A stretch of 64,000 nucleotides of DNA from Desertivirga arenae (GTDB taxonomy: Bacteria; Bacteroidota; Bacteroidia; Sphingobacteriales; Sphingobacteriaceae). The notes under the pieces are model-generated. The model had not been told where the DNA came from and ran no database searches. It was given only the letters and a program-made list of their open reading frames with translations. Numbering within the stretch: position 1 is the stretch's first letter; each line of letters begins with the position of its first letter. Positions 26,742-36,598 of the stretch are shown piece after piece. A program made the position numbers and the translations under genes. The DNA lies in NCBI RefSeq assembly GCF_017355785.1, contig NZ_JAFEWE010000009.1, positions 62,001 to 126,000 of the forward strand, written 5' to 3'.

Positions 26742-26877
26742 AATGATTGCAAGTTTACTATTTCAACAAAAATAGCTAAATAATCTTGATCGATGGCGGA
26801 GAGGTTGTATTCGGATAGTCTATTGTTTTAGTAGGATTTGTATTCTTTTTATTTTAACGTTACTTTTGCTCCTGGTT

Positions 26878-28116
26878 ATGGAATACAATTATCTGGCTTT
26901 TGGATTACCAGCTTTCTTTCTTTTTGTGGGGCTGGAATATATAGCGGCGCTTAGAAAAAACAAGAAGCACCTTTTCAAGTACGATAGCTCCGTAGCAAAT
27001 CTGAGTATCGGAATAGCAGAACGTTTGATGAACCTATTTATTTCTGGTAGTTTTTTCGAGCTTTTCAACTATATCTATGAACATCACTCCCTGACGCATA
27101 TACCCAACGTATGGTATGTATGGGTTTTACTACTCCTGGCAACTGATTTCGTTTGGTATTGGTACCACCGGCTGGGGCATGAGATTAACTTGTTATGGGG
27201 AGCCCATATTGTACACCATCAAAGCGAAGAATTTAATTATACAGCTTCTGCCCGTATTACAACATTTCAAGCTTTAATACGAAATATTTTCTGGTGTGTA
27301 CTTCCTTTTGTTGGCTTTCACCCCAGTTTAGTAATGACAATCCTGGTTGTTCATGGAGCCTATTCATTCTTCACGCACACCCAAATAATTGGTAAGCTTG
27401 GCTGGTTTGAATACATTTTTATAAGTCCGTCTTTACATGGTGTTCACCATGCCTCCAATGAAAAGTATCTCAATAAAAATTATGGTGATCTATTCGTGTT
27501 TTGGGATAAGTTATTCGGCACTTATATGGAGGAAGATGAAAAGCCGGTCTACGGTCTTACTCATCAACTAAATAGTTATAGTTTTATGTGGCAGCATTTT
27601 CATTATTTCATGGAACTTGCTGAGGCATGCAGGAGAGTTGATGGAATTTGGAATAAATTAAAGATTGTATTTGGCAGTCCTGAAGATCTTGATCAGGATA
27701 TACGGCCAGAGTTGGAAAGACGGTTTCTTCCCAATAAAGGAACAAAAGAGCTTAGTGCCCGATTTAAGTTATATGTAAGTCTGCAAATCGTGCTCTCCAT
27801 TGCACTCTTATTTCTAATAACTCTTTTATTTAAAAACCTTAATTTAGAAGACAAGGTATTCGGTTCCCTTTTTATAATGGTTACATTGATATATGTTGGG
27901 GCTTTGCTTGAACAGCGCAAATGGATATACTACCTGGAATATGTTAGATTCCTTATCCTTGGCGGATATCTTAGTTCAGTTTTTGATACTTATGGATTCC
28001 TTACCGCAGCAGTATTCGTGCTGTTTATTCTTAATAACACCGCTCCGCTGAAGGAATTATACTTGCGCCTGATCTATCAATCTGAATACGGCAGGTTTTC
28101 TCTTAAAAAGAAATAG
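26878..28116 (+). CDS. Sterol desaturase/fatty acid hydroxylase-family membrane protein
   Basis: I start at the ATG at 26878 (412 residues); an in-frame TTG at 26866 is less likely. The protein has a membrane-bound di-iron hydroxylase domain with the histidine clusters HRLGHE (near 97-102), HIVHH (near 110-114) and HGVHH (near 188-192). It is followed by about six C-terminal hydrophobic segments that many bacterial relatives carry. Family members hydroxylate or desaturate sterols, fatty acids or carotenoids. The substrate here is unknown. It stands alone and is closed by a strong terminator. Confidence 0.88.
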   Translation: MEYNYLAFGLPAFFLFVGLEYIAALRKNKKHLFKYDSSVANLSIGIAERLMNLFISGSFFELFNYIYEHHSLTHIPNVWYVWVLLLLATDFVWYWYHRLGHEINLLWGAHIVHHQSEEFNYTASARITTFQALIRNIFWCVLPFVGFHPSLVMTILVVHGAYSFFTHTQIIGKLGWFEYIFISPSLHGVHHASNEKYLNKNYGDLFVFWDKLFGTYMEEDEKPVYGLTHQLNSYSFMWQHFHYFMELAEACRRVDGIWNKLKIVFGSPEDLDQDIRPELERRFLPNKGTKELSARFKLYVSLQIVLSIALLFLITLLFKNLNLEDKVFGSLFIMVTLIYVGALLEQRKWIYYLEYVRFLILGGYLSSVFDTYGFLTAAVFVLFILNNTAPLKELYLRLIYQSEYGRFSLKKK

Positions 28117-28129
28117 ATGATTTGCTAAG

Positions 28130-28170
28130 AGAAAGAGAGCATGTTTGGATAACCATGCTCTCTTTCTTTT
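28130..28170. terminator. Bidirectional terminator after the hydroxylase gene
   Basis: A 14-bp perfect stem (AGAAAGAGAGCATG at 28130-28143 with CATGCTCTCTTTCT at 28154-28167), a 10-base loop and a short T run lie between convergent genes. Confidence 0.85.
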
Positions 28171-28197
28171 AACAAAAATGACCCCTATAATGTGTAG

Positions 28198-28617
28198 TTA
28201 GTTCTTTTTGCGGTTCTTTGACCCTTTTCTATTGTCATAGACACCGTAATCGTCAAAATCGCGATCTCTATTCAAGTCAGGATAGTTGGGAGAATAAGAC
28301 TGCTGCATCTTCTTCCTTTGTCCCGGCGGCATTCCATGAGGATGCTTTCCTGCCCAGCCTTTTTGTCCTTGACCGTACGGGCTATTCGGGTACCTGTTAT
28401 AAACTTTAACCTGCTGGCTTCGTGTCTCATAATGACCTGGAATGGTTCTTCCGCCTACTCCGAAGATTCCGCCAACCCGTTGTTCCGGTACCCAAACTTG
28501 CTGGTCACGGGTTTCATAATGATATTCCCCTTGCTGATCCCGATATACTCCATCCTGAGCATTGGCGCTTACAAATCCGGTTGCAGCTACCAAAAGGGTT
28601 AATATTACCTTTTTCAT
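28198..28617 (-). CDS. Small secreted protein with YETR/QQV repeats, unknown function
   Basis: The 139-residue protein has a signal peptide (about 1-20, ending ANAQ). Two imperfect repeats follow: YHYETRDQQVWVPEQ and GHYETRSQQVKVYNR, related to the WVPGHYE-type repeats of some secreted bacterial proteins. The rest is rich in Gly, Tyr, Asn, Arg and Lys and ends in a basic tail (GSKNRKKN), so the mature protein is probably basic and partly disordered. I do not recognise a function. It is probably periplasmic or surface-associated. Confidence 0.7.
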   Translation of the reverse strand: MKKVILTLLVAATGFVSANAQDGVYRDQQGEYHYETRDQQVWVPEQRVGGIFGVGGRTIPGHYETRSQQVKVYNRYPNSPYGQGQKGWAGKHPHGMPPGQRKKMQQSYSPNYPDLNRDRDFDDYGVYDNRKGSKNRKKN

Positions 28618-28669
28618 TTGTGTGTGTTTAGTAATTGGAATACGAAGATGATTAAAGGTTTAGTCGGCA

Positions 28670-28677
28670 TAATTTTG
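28670..28677 (+). promoter_or_regulatory. Putative -7 box upstream of the 174-residue gene
   Basis: TAATTTTG matches TAnnTTTG and lies 49 bases before the ATG at 28727. I see no clear -33 element. Confidence 0.35.
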
Positions 28678-28726
28678 TAACTAAATTGAGCAGAGCTCGT
28701 ATATCCCATTCCATTTAAAAGATAAC

Positions 28727-29251
28727 ATGCATTTTAAATCTTTTTCAGATGACGTTAAAATTAGCGGACAAGCCATTTTAGCCTCGCTTCAAGCTTTGTC
28801 CGAATATTCTCTTTCCATTAACGAACTCCTAGCAAAATATGGATTGGAGAATATTATTGAAGGGCAGTGGTATGATTTTCAGCGCTGGTTAGACGTTTTG
28901 AAAGACGTTTCCAATAAATACGGACCAAATACAATCTTCGCACTTGGAAAAGGTGTTGCCAATAATGTTCCCGATCTAAAGCTTGATTTTAAATCTCTAC
29001 TAGCTAGTATTGACGGTGGGTACAAAATGAATCATGTTGGAGGGGACGTAGGATTTATCGAGCTCGAATCTTTTGATGAGAACGCACGATCTGCCCGTTT
29101 AAAAAATCGTACTCCTTATCCCGGAGTGTATGGAAGGGGAGTGTTAGTTGGTCTTATCAGGAAGTTCAGACCTGTACCAGGTGCTGTACCAAAAGTAGAG
29201 ATAGAGACCACAGAGGATGAGGAAGTGGTTTATTTGAATGTCTACTGGTAG
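28727..29251 (+). CDS. Protein of unknown function, possible ligand-binding domain, upstream of the hybrid sensor
   Basis: The 174-residue soluble protein has a helical N-terminal half (ILASLQALSEYSLSINELLAKYGL, then WYDFQRWLDVLKDVSNKYG) and a C-terminal half with GGDVGFIEL followed by TPYPGVYGRGVLVGLIRKF. The latter segment loosely recalls the PxPCxxxRGIIEG-type stretch of V4R/heme-NO-binding-like domains, but the cysteine is absent, so this likeness is weak. It has no signal peptide. A terminator separates it from the hybrid sensor gene 264 bases downstream. I do not recognise a family and assign no function. Confidence 0.6.
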   Translation: MHFKSFSDDVKISGQAILASLQALSEYSLSINELLAKYGLENIIEGQWYDFQRWLDVLKDVSNKYGPNTIFALGKGVANNVPDLKLDFKSLLASIDGGYKMNHVGGDVGFIELESFDENARSARLKNRTPYPGVYGRGVLVGLIRKFRPVPGAVPKVEIETTEDEEVVYLNVYW

Positions 29252-29275
29252 TTCGGCTTTCTAATAATATTCTTA

Positions 29276-29320
29276 GTAAAAAACCTGATGCACTGTTCAG
29301 ATACAGTATCAGGTTTTTTT
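29276..29320 (+). terminator. Terminator after the 174-residue gene
   Basis: A long hairpin (AAAAACCTGAT and CTG on the left, CAG and ATCAGG followed by seven T on the right) with a small internal loop follows the stop codon by about 27 bases. Confidence 0.82.
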
Positions 29321-29515
29321 GTGATTGAACACCTCGTGTTTCAAATGCCAGAAAAAGTTTGAGTGAGCTTTTATTCCCTATCGTGGGTTTTAAACTAGCT
29401 AATCTGTTTTGTAGTTTTTGGGCTTTCCCCTGCGCTGTATCGAAGCAAGCTGTAACTAAAAGCTGTACATTTAGTATAAATTTTGTAACCATTTATCAAG
29501 CCTCAAGATGTTATT

Positions 29516-32500
29516 ATGAGTAGAAAAGCTTCACTCAGTATGCATGCCTATCTATATATCCTGTTAATCCCGGCTATACTACTGGCCTATTCGGTGAAGG
29601 CTCAGGATTTCCAACGTTTGAGTAGCTTGGATGGATTGTCACAAAGTAATGTGACATCAGTTGTTCAGGATAAAAAGGGCTTCGTTTGGATAGGAACTTC
29701 TGATGGGCTTAATCAATACGACGGATATAAGTTTAAGGTATTTCGTCATGATAATACAAAGAAGGGTAGTCTAAGTAATAGCAGTATTGTTACCAGCTTT
29801 GTAGATAAAGCAGGGGTGGTTTATATAGGTACTCATGAAGGCGGATTAAATATTTATAGTTATGAAACTAATTCTTTTACTTCCTATCGTCACGATCCTA
29901 AAGTATCCTCCAGTATAAGTTCTGATCGCGTTACTGCCATATTTGAGGATCATAAGGGAGATTTGTGGGTTGGAACCGAAAGAGGCCTCGATATTTTTGA
30001 CCGAAAGAAGAAAGCTTTTATTCACTTTAAAGGCAGGGTTGTCAGCAATCTTATCAGAGCGATTACTGAAGATAAAAGTAATAACCTTTGGATTGGGACA
30101 GAGGATGGAATATCTGTTTTAAATGCAGATCGTAATACTTCGACTAATTACAAAAATATTCCAGGGGATGAAAAGAGTTTAAGTGCTAATGGAATCAGAG
30201 CCCTGTTTACGGATAGCCGTGGCAATGTATGGATAGGCACTGCATTCGGAGGACTTAATGTATTAAGAAGGAAGTCAAAGAACTTTATTCATTATAAACA
30301 CAGTAAAGACGATAGCTCGAGTTTACTAGGAGATTATGTACCAGGTATCTGTGAATCCAGAGATGGTAAGATCTGGGTGGCGACGAACTGGGGGGTTAGT
30401 GTTTTAAATGAGAACGAAAATTCTTTTGAAAATTACATCTCTGATCCATATGACAGCAAGTCGCTTATTGATAATGGATTGAATGGAATCTATTGCGATC
30501 TGGAGGGTAACATCTGGGTTAGTAGCATAGTAGGACTTTCAGTAAAAGACTTTCATCCACCCAAATTTGCACATTATAAGAACCTGCCGGGAAAAGCTAA
30601 GAGCCTTGGAAGTAAGGAAGTTTTTTGTTTTTACGAAGATTCGCAGCAAAGGATATGGATTGGACTAAGGGAAGGATTTGATCAGTTTGATCGCAAAACA
30701 AATACGTTCTCTCATCATAGGATCAAGCCAGGGGGGCAACGTGTTGGAACGGTCACATCTTTCCTGGAGGATAGCAGAAATAATTTTTGGATCGGAACTT
30801 TTGACGAAGGCTTGCAGCTTTATGATCGGGAAAAAGGGACTTACAAGTCTTTGAAAGCCTATCATTCAGTCACCAAACAGGAAATTCCGCTTCGAGATAT
30901 ATGGTATATAGTTGAGGGCACCAGAGGGGATATATACATTTCCACCTTTACCACAGGTGTATTCAAATACAATGTTAGAGACAATTGCTTTTATTCTTTA
31001 TCCTGGCCTGGAAAAACCATACCTGAAAGAGGTGTGTCGGCTTTGCATATCGATAAGAACGAAACGCTTTTCATCGGAACAAACATAAACGGCCTTTATA
31101 AAATAAATTTACAGAAAGGGATCTATCAACAGTATTCTCATAATGCCAGCCGACGTTCGACTATTAGCAGTAATAATATTATTCATCTGCACGAGGACGT
31201 AAAGGGTAGATTGTGGATAGGGACAAATAATGGTCTTAATTTAATGAAGCCTTCGGGCGAGTTCGAAGTATTCCAAGAGCCCGAAGGTTTATCTAATAAT
31301 ACGATCAATAGTATTGAAGAAGATTATCAGGGAAGTTTGTGGTTAGGAACAAACAAAGGAATCACCCGCTTCAAACCCGATACCCGGTCGTTCAAAATTT
31401 TCAGCGTTAAAGACGGGTTGCAGCACAATGATTTTCTTCCACGGTCTTCTTTCGCTCTTTACAAAGGGGAACTGGTCTTTGGAGGCTTAAACGGCTTCAA
31501 TTTATTTAATCCTGCGCGCATAAATGTTAATACGTCTGTTCCTCCTGTTTATATTACAAATTTTCAGTTATTTAATAAACCTGTCCCTTTAGGTGAAAAG
31601 GGATCGCCTTTGACAAAAAGCATGATCGAAACAAATAGGATTGTGCTTAAGTACTGGCAGTCTGTTTTCTCTTTCGAATTTGTCTCTCTGGATTTCAGTG
31701 GTATAAAGAACATACAGTACGCTTACAAGCTGGAGGGCTTTGAAAAGGACTGGAACTTTGTTGGAACAGAAAATAAAGCTTCATACACGAATTTGGATCC
31801 GGGAGAGTACACCTTTCTAGTAAAGTCTACTAATACTGATGGAGTTTGGAGTAAACATCCTACCCGACTAAGCATTGTAATTACTCCCCCTTTCTGGATG
31901 ACATGGTGGTTCAAAGCTCTGGTATTTGTTGTGATAGCCGGGGGCATATATTCTATTTATCTCTACAGGATAAATAAGATAAAGGCACAAAAAGCTGAAC
32001 TAGAAAAGCAGGTAGAGGAACGTACTGCAGAAGTGCGGCAGCAGGCGAGTGAACTTCAGAATATGAACGAGGAACTGCAGGTGCAGGCAGAAGAACTTAC
32101 CGTTCAAACCGAAGAGCTGCAGAATCAATCTGAGCATTTGCACGTTTTGAATGAAGAACTGCATCTGCAAAGAGAAAATGAGCAAAAAGCCCGTGAGGAG
32201 GCTGAGAAAGCGAATTTGGCTAAAAGTACTTTCCTTGCCACGATGAGCCATGAAATCAGGACACCAATGAATGGAGTTCTTGGAATGGCGGCCCTATTGT
32301 CTGAGACTGACTTAAACGAGGAACAGCGCGAGTACACAGATACCATAAGAAATAGCGGCGACGCTTTACTAAGTGTGATCAACGACATCCTGGACTTTTC
32401 AAAAATTGAGTCAGGAAGCCTGGAAATAGATCCTCACGATTTTTCGCTTCGCCAGTGTGTAGAAGATGTAATGGATGTCTTTTCTGCCAAGGCTGCTACG

Positions 32501-33757
32501 ATCGGTATTGACCTCGTAAGCTTTATCGATCCAGCTGTGCCGGCTCAGATAGTAGGAGATAGCATGCGATTAAGGCAGGTGCTTATTAATTTGATCGGTA
32601 ATGCCATCAAGTTTACGCAGAAAGGTGAAGTGTACCTAAGCGTTAGCCTGAAGAAACAGGTTATCGGTAATTCTTACGAGCTGCTGTTTCAGGTTAGGGA
32701 CACCGGTATAGGAATTCCAAAAGATAAGGTTAACAGACTTTTTAGAGCCTTTTCTCAGGTCGACTCGTCAACAACAAGAAAGTACGGTGGTACGGGCCTG
32801 GGTCTGGTAATAAGTCAGCGGTTGATCGAACTGATGGGCGGCGAAATCAGTGTGAGAAGCCATGAAGGCGAAGGAACAACTTTTGAGTTTTTTATAAATG
32901 TTGAAGGAAGTTCCGTTCCAATTGCTGCAGGTCCGGAGATATCTTTGGAAGAATGTGCAGGAAAAAAGGTATTGGTTATAGACGATAATCATACAAACCT
33001 CCGTATCCTGAAGCTTCAACTGGAACAGTGGAGGCTTGTTCCTGAAACCGTCGCTTCTGGTACAGAAGCCCTTCGGCTCTTGTCAGGAGACACGATATTC
33101 GATTTGGTCATCAGCGATATGCAGATGCCAGAAATGGATGGGGTAGAGTTGTGTCAGCAGATAAGGTCAAAGTTTCCAAAGGTTCCTATTATTTTACTTA
33201 GTTCGATTGGAGACGAGACAAAAAAGAAGTACCCTGATCTGTTTAATGCGATACTTACCAAGCCCATAAAGCAGCAGCAGTTAGGGAAGGTTGTTAAGGA
33301 AACACTTACCTCTGTTGTGCGGGAATCCTTATCTCAGCCCCAGGCTACTTTACTTAATTCAGATTTTGCTGGTAAACATCCCTTAAATATCCTTATAGCA
33401 GAGGATAATCTTATTAATCAAAAGCTGATAACGAGGGTACTTAATAAGCTAGGCTACGAACCCCAGCTGGTTGAGAATGGAGTGCAGGTAATAGAAAAGG
33501 CGCGGGAAATGAAACCTGATGTTATTTTCATGGATGTTCATATGCCGGAGATGGATGGACTGCAGGCAACCAGGGCAATAAGAGCAAGCTTTAAGGATCA
33601 GCCAATGATTGTAGCGATGACGGCCAATGCAATGGCAGAGGACAAAGAAGAGTGTTTGGCTTCAGGTATGGATGATTATATATCAAAACCTATAAAGATG
33701 GAGGAACTTCTGTCTATGCTGCAAAAGCTATCTTCAAAGGCATTGGATAAAAAATAA
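29516..33757 (+). CDS. Hybrid histidine kinase with periplasmic propeller and two receiver domains
   Basis: The 1413-residue sensor has a signal peptide or N-terminal anchor (about 8-29), a periplasmic two-component-regulator propeller of repeated LWIGT/VWIGT blades (about 35-640), a Y_Y_Y domain (about 700-770), a transmembrane helix (about 796-816), a long Gln/Glu-rich coiled coil (about 820-890), a HisKA domain with His912 in [11 protein letters not shown], an HATPase with DTGIGIP and GTGLGLVIS, and two receivers with phospho-Asp at 1201 ([10 protein letters not shown]) and 1340 ([10 protein letters not shown]). Both receivers keep the acidic pair (IDDN, AEDN). Classical Bacteroidetes hybrid sensors of this type end in an AraC DNA-binding domain, which is missing; the C-terminus ends shortly after the second receiver. 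Output is therefore likely by phosphorelay to another protein. Confidence 0.93.
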   Translation: MSRKASLSMHAYLYILLIPAILLAYSVKAQDFQRLSSLDGLSQSNVTSVVQDKKGFVWIGTSDGLNQYDGYKFKVFRHDNTKKGSLSNSSIVTSFVDKAGVVYIGTHEGGLNIYSYETNSFTSYRHDPKVSSSISSDRVTAIFEDHKGDLWVGTERGLDIFDRKKKAFIHFKGRVVSNLIRAITEDKSNNLWIGTEDGISVLNADRNTSTNYKNIPGDEKSLSANGIRALFTDSRGNVWIGTAFGGLNVLRRKSKNFIHYKHSKDDSSSLLGDYVPGICESRDGKIWVATNWGVSVLNENENSFENYISDPYDSKSLIDNGLNGIYCDLEGNIWVSSIVGLSVKDFHPPKFAHYKNLPGKAKSLGSKEVFCFYEDSQQRIWIGLREGFDQFDRKTNTFSHHRIKPGGQRVGTVTSFLEDSRNNFWIGTFDEGLQLYDREKGTYKSLKAYHSVTKQEIPLRDIWYIVEGTRGDIYISTFTTGVFKYNVRDNCFYSLSWPGKTIPERGVSALHIDKNETLFIGTNINGLYKINLQKGIYQQYSHNASRRSTISSNNIIHLHEDVKGRLWIGTNNGLNLMKPSGEFEVFQEPEGLSNNTINSIEEDYQGSLWLGTNKGITRFKPDTRSFKIFSVKDGLQHNDFLPRSSFALYKGELVFGGLNGFNLFNPARINVNTSVPPVYITNFQLFNKPVPLGEKGSPLTKSMIETNRIVLKYWQSVFSFEFVSLDFSGIKNIQYAYKLEGFEKDWNFVGTENKASYTNLDPGEYTFLVKSTNTDGVWSKHPTRLSIVITPPFWMTWWFKALVFVVIAGGIYSIYLYRINKIKAQKAELEKQVEERTAEVRQQASELQNMNEELQVQAEELTVQTEELQNQSEHLHVLNEELHLQRENEQKAREEAEKANLAKSTFLATMSHEIRTPMNGVLGMAALLSETDLNEEQREYTDTIRNSGDALLSVINDILDFSKIESGSLEIDPHDFSLRQCVEDVMDVFSAKAATIGIDLVSFIDPAVPAQIVGDSMRLRQVLINLIGNAIKFTQKGEVYLSVSLKKQVIGNSYELLFQVRDTGIGIPKDKVNRLFRAFSQVDSSTTRKYGGTGLGLVISQRLIELMGGEISVRSHEGEGTTFEFFINVEGSSVPIAAGPEISLEECAGKKVLVIDDNHTNLRILKLQLEQWRLVPETVASGTEALRLLSGDTIFDLVISDMQMPEMDGVELCQQIRSKFPKVPIILLSSIGDETKKKYPDLFNAILTKPIKQQQLGKVVKETLTSVVRESLSQPQATLLNSDFAGKHPLNILIAEDNLINQKLITRVLNKLGYEPQLVENGVQVIEKAREMKPDVIFMDVHMPEMDGLQATRAIRASFKDQPMIVAMTANAMAEDKEECLASGMDDYISKPIKMEELLSMLQKLSSKALDKK

Positions 33758-33775
33758 AGAGAACATTGACGAAAA

Positions 33776-33811
33776 AAAAGCTCCGCGTTTAAAACGGAGC
33801 TTTTCTTTTTA
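33776..33811. terminator. Bidirectional terminator between the hybrid sensor and recA
   Basis: A 10-bp stem (AAAAGCTCCG at 33776-33785 with CGGAGCTTTT at 33795-33804) lies between convergent genes, with A and T runs on both flanks. Confidence 0.85.
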
Positions 33812-33860
33812 GATCTTATTTAAACAGTATCCTTAAAATAAGACCTGTAGGATTTATTCC

Positions 33861-34868
33861 TTATGCTTCTTCCAGATTAGCGCCAGTAACTGCTTCTCTG
33901 ATCTTAGCTTCAAGTTCGTCCATTAAATCGGGATTATCGAGGATCAACTGTTTCACTGCATCACGTCCTTGTCCAAGTTTAGTATCATTATAGCTAAACC
34001 ATGATCCTGATTTGCGTATGATCTCATACTCAACACCTAGGTCAATAATTTCACCTGCTTTTGAAATCCCTTCGCCAAACATTATATCAAATTCAGCCAG
34101 GCGGAAAGGAGGGGCGACCTTATTTTTGACAATCTTAACTTTCACACGGTTTCCGGAAACCTCGTCGGAGTCTTTGATCTGAGAGATACGACGAACATCC
34201 AAACGTACTGAAGAGTAAAATTTCAGCGCGTTACCACCTGTCGTTGTTTCAGGATTACCAAACATAACACCTATCTTATCACGTAATTGGTTGATGAAGA
34301 TACAGCAACATCCTGTTTTTGAAATTGTACCGGTTAGCTTACGTAATGCTTGAGACATTAAGCGCGCCTGAAGACCCATTTTAGAATCTCCCATTTCTCC
34401 TTCAATTTCACCTTTTGGTACTAACGCTGCAACAGAGTCAATAACGATAATATCAATTGCACCTGAACGAATTAAGTTATCAGCAATTTCTAATGCCTGT
34501 TCTCCATTGTCTGGTTGAGAAATAAGTAAGTTTTCAATATCTACGCCAAGTTTTCTCGCGTAGAATCTGTCAAACGCATGTTCCGCATCAATAAAAGCAG
34601 CTATGCCGCCTTTCTTTTGTGCTTCAGCGATAGCGTGTATAGCTAAAGTAGTTTTACCGGAAGATTCAGGACCATAGATTTCTATTATACGACCCTTCGG
34701 CAAGCCACCGATTCCTAATGCAATGTCAAGACTGATCGATCCTGTTGAAATCGCATCAATAGGTTCTACGGCAGTATCTCCCAGCTTCATAATCGTGCCC
34801 TTACCGTATGATTTTTCTAATTTATCCAGCGTCAGCTGTAACGCTTTTAGTTTATCTGCGTTGCTCAT
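33861..34868 (-). CDS. recA: Recombinase RecA
   Basis: RecA forms the filament on single-stranded DNA that drives strand exchange and the SOS signal. The 335-residue protein has Walker [10 protein letters not shown] (about 65-73), FIDAEHAFD (near 92-100), [22 protein letters not shown] (Walker B and L1) and [21 protein letters not shown] (L2). It is slightly shorter than the E. coli protein (353) because the acidic C-terminal tail is reduced to LEEA. A -7 box candidate lies 20 bases before the ATG. It is monocistronic. Confidence 0.98.
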   Translation of the reverse strand: MSNADKLKALQLTLDKLEKSYGKGTIMKLGDTAVEPIDAISTGSISLDIALGIGGLPKGRIIEIYGPESSGKTTLAIHAIAEAQKKGGIAAFIDAEHAFDRFYARKLGVDIENLLISQPDNGEQALEIADNLIRSGAIDIIVIDSVAALVPKGEIEGEMGDSKMGLQARLMSQALRKLTGTISKTGCCCIFINQLRDKIGVMFGNPETTTGGNALKFYSSVRLDVRRISQIKDSDEVSGNRVKVKIVKNKVAPPFRLAEFDIMFGEGISKAGEIIDLGVEYEIIRKSGSWFSYNDTKLGQGRDAVKQLILDNPDLMDELEAKIREAVTGANLEEA

Positions 34869-34888
34869 TATTTTAGTTAATGTAGTTA

Positions 34889-34896
34889 CGAAAGTA
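34889..34896 (-). promoter_or_regulatory. Putative -7 box of recA
   Basis: On the minus strand TACTTTCG (34896 down to 34889) is one base from TAnnTTTG and lies 20 bases before the recA ATG at 34868. I see no obvious LexA-type palindrome in the adjoining 90 bases. Confidence 0.4.
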
Positions 34897-34959
34897 ATGA
34901 AATAAGTTTAATTGCTAAAAATTTTATCAAAATAATTAAATCCCTTAGCGAGAATAAAA

Positions 34960-35715
34960 TTATTCTTTTACTTCGTATTTTTTAAGTGTGAGGGAAAGTT
35001 TATTTGCTTTTTTTCGTTGTTGTACTTCCCGCTCTTTTTTTCTTAGTATTACCTCTGCTTTCTTCAGCGCAGTAGCAGTTTGCTGTTGTTCGTAGTACTT
35101 ACAGAAATGAGTTATTGGACAAATATCACATTTCGGGCTCCTTGCAACACAGATATATCTACCATGTAAAATAAGCCAGTGGTGTGCATGCCTGATGGTT
35201 TCTTCTGGCAGGTATTGTACCAGTTGCTTTTCAACAGCGAGAGGGGTAGTGGCATTTCTGGTTAGGCCTAGGCGGTTTGCTACTCTAAATACATGAGTGT
35301 CAACAGCAAGTGCAGGAGCTTCAAAAACAATAGAAGTGATCACATTTGCTGTTTTTCTTCCAACACCCGGCAGTTTTTGCAGATCTTCCATAGATGAGGG
35401 GACCTCTCCGTTGAATTGTTCCACCAGGATCTTCGACATTCCTGCCAAATGCTTTGCCTTATTGTTTGGATAACTTACAGACCTAATATATTCAAAGATT
35501 TCCTCTACACTAGCTTTAGAAAGAGCAAAGGCATCGGGAAACCGTTCAAATAACTTTGGGGTAATTTGATTAATACGTTTGTCTGTACACTGCGCAGACA
35601 AACTAACCGCAACTAATAATTCGTAGGGGTTCGTATAATTAAGTTCGGTTTTAGCTTCGGGATTGTTTCTGGAGAAATAGTCCACGAATGCTTTAAAACG
35701 TTCTTTTCTAAGCAT
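34960..35715 (-). CDS. nth: Endonuclease III (DNA glycosylase/AP lyase)
   Basis: Nth removes oxidised pyrimidines and cleaves the abasic strand. The 251 residues show the helix-hairpin-helix LPGVGRKTANVI (about 113-124) with the catalytic Lys120, the catalytic Asp in AVDTHVFRVANRLGL (near 138), and the iron-sulfur cluster cysteines spaced C-x6-C-x2-C-x5-C (CVARSPKCDICPITHFC). The C-terminus is extended by about 35 Lys/Gln/Arg-rich residues beyond the usual end, which may add DNA affinity. A 61-residue gene ends 25 bases upstream. Confidence 0.96.
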   Translation of the reverse strand: MLRKERFKAFVDYFSRNNPEAKTELNYTNPYELLVAVSLSAQCTDKRINQITPKLFERFPDAFALSKASVEEIFEYIRSVSYPNNKAKHLAGMSKILVEQFNGEVPSSMEDLQKLPGVGRKTANVITSIVFEAPALAVDTHVFRVANRLGLTRNATTPLAVEKQLVQYLPEETIRHAHHWLILHGRYICVARSPKCDICPITHFCKYYEQQQTATALKKAEVILRKKEREVQQRKKANKLSLTLKKYEVKE

Positions 35716-35740
35716 GAATGATTAAAGAGCAGATATTAAG

Positions 35741-35926
35741 CTACATATTTTTTGAGTAGGCCATAATCCTTTCGATCGTAGAAGGATGTGGATCCCGGGT
35801 TTCTTTATTCAACTCTTTTTTAATGGAGTTATAAAACTTTTCGTCCTCAGGGGAAAGAGAACAGATAGGCTCCTCTAAATTCTCAAGGAGTAAATGGTAA
35901 TGGTCTTGTGTAGAAATTTGAATCAT
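35741..35926 (-). CDS. 61-residue protein of unknown function
   Basis: I use the ATG at 35926; an in-frame TTG two codons upstream is also possible. The protein is acidic in the middle (LEEPICSLSPEDEKFY) and ends in STIERIMAYSKNM. Similar short Bacteroidetes proteins with an ILxYSK-like ending exist as far as I recall, but I cannot name a family. It lies between nth and the ECF sigma gene on the same strand. Its upstream region holds an 11-bp inverted repeat whose arms flank a promoter-like box. Confidence 0.65.
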   Translation of the reverse strand: MIQISTQDHYHLLLENLEEPICSLSPEDEKFYNSIKKELNKETRDPHPSTIERIMAYSKNM

Positions 35927-35929
35927 AAG

Positions 35930-35970
35930 CAACGCCGTTTTTTAATAAATATATCAAATAAACGGCGTTG
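35930..35970. promoter_or_regulatory. Operator-like inverted repeat flanking a -7-like box
   Basis: Perfect 11-bp arms (CAACGCCGTTT at 35930-35940 and AAACGGCGTTG at 35960-35970) are separated by 19 AT-rich bases, centre-to-centre distance 30 bp. The minus-strand sequence TATATTTA (35953 down to 35946) inside the spacer resembles the -7 box, and TTTTG lies at about 35971-35975. The repeat could bind a dimeric regulator or act as a hairpin ending the sigma-factor transcript. Confidence 0.5.
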
Positions 35971-36010
35971 CAAAACCTAATATTTTACTTATTCCAAATT
36001 ATTTTTGAAA

Positions 36011-36598
36011 TCAAGTAAGTCGAAGGCTTAATTCCTTAGTCTGCAACATCTTGCGTAAGTTGTTTAAGGCATAACGCATACGGCCAAGGGCAGTATTGAT
36101 ACTAACATTAGTTACATCTGCAATTTCCTTAAAGCTCATCTCGCCATAATGACGCATAATAAGCACTTCCTTTTGTTCTGAAGGTAGCAGTTGGATCAAT
36201 GCTTTCAGATCTTTGTGTGTCTGTTCGCGCACTATTTTGTCTTCAATACTTTCATCGTAAAATCCAAGTACATCAAAGATGTCGAAACCGTCGCCGTTAG
36301 TGATTACCGGAGTACGTTTCTCCTTTCTAAAGAAATCGATTACCAGGTTGTGCGCAATACGTAAAACCCAAGGCAGAAATTTACCTTCCTCATTATACCG
36401 GCCCGATTTTAAAGTATTAATTACCTTGATGAAGGTATCCTGAAAAATATCTTCAGCAAGGAACTCGTCCTTAACGAGCATATAAATAGAAGTATAAATT
36501 TTGGTTTTATGGCGCCTGATGAGTTCTGACAGAGCGGCCTCTTTACCCGCAATGTAAAGCTCTACCAGTTCTTGATCATTTTTATTTTGAAACATCAT
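36011..36598 (-). CDS. ECF-type RNA polymerase sigma factor
   Basis: The 195-residue product has sigma region 2 (ELIRRHKTKIYTSIYMLVKDEFLAEDIFQDTFIKVI, with RIAHNLVIDFFRKEKR) and region 4 (LPSEQKEVLIMRHYGEMSFKEIADVTNVSINTALGRMRYAL), the layout of group IV sigma factors. The second Met (36595) is an equally good start. No anti-sigma factor is encoded next to it. A match to -33 TTTG and -7 TAAATTTG lies about 125 bases upstream, suggesting transcription by the primary sigma. Confidence 0.93.
   Translation of the reverse strand: MMFQNKNDQELVELYIAGKEAALSELIRRHKTKIYTSIYMLVKDEFLAEDIFQDTFIKVINTLKSGRYNEEGKFLPWVLRIAHNLVIDFFRKEKRTPVITNGDGFDIFDVLGFYDESIEDKIVREQTHKDLKALIQLLPSEQKEVLIMRHYGEMSFKEIADVTNVSINTALGRMRYALNNLRKMLQTKELSLRLT

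Noticed and set aside
31723-31947. A minus-strand frame inside the hybrid sensor
   Set aside because: It overlaps the Y_Y_Y and membrane segment of the sensor and has no motifs.
35930-35970. Reading the inverted repeat simply as the terminator of the ECF sigma gene
   Set aside because: It is not followed by a T run on the minus strand and it directly abuts a start codon; I kept it as an operator-like site but noted the alternative.
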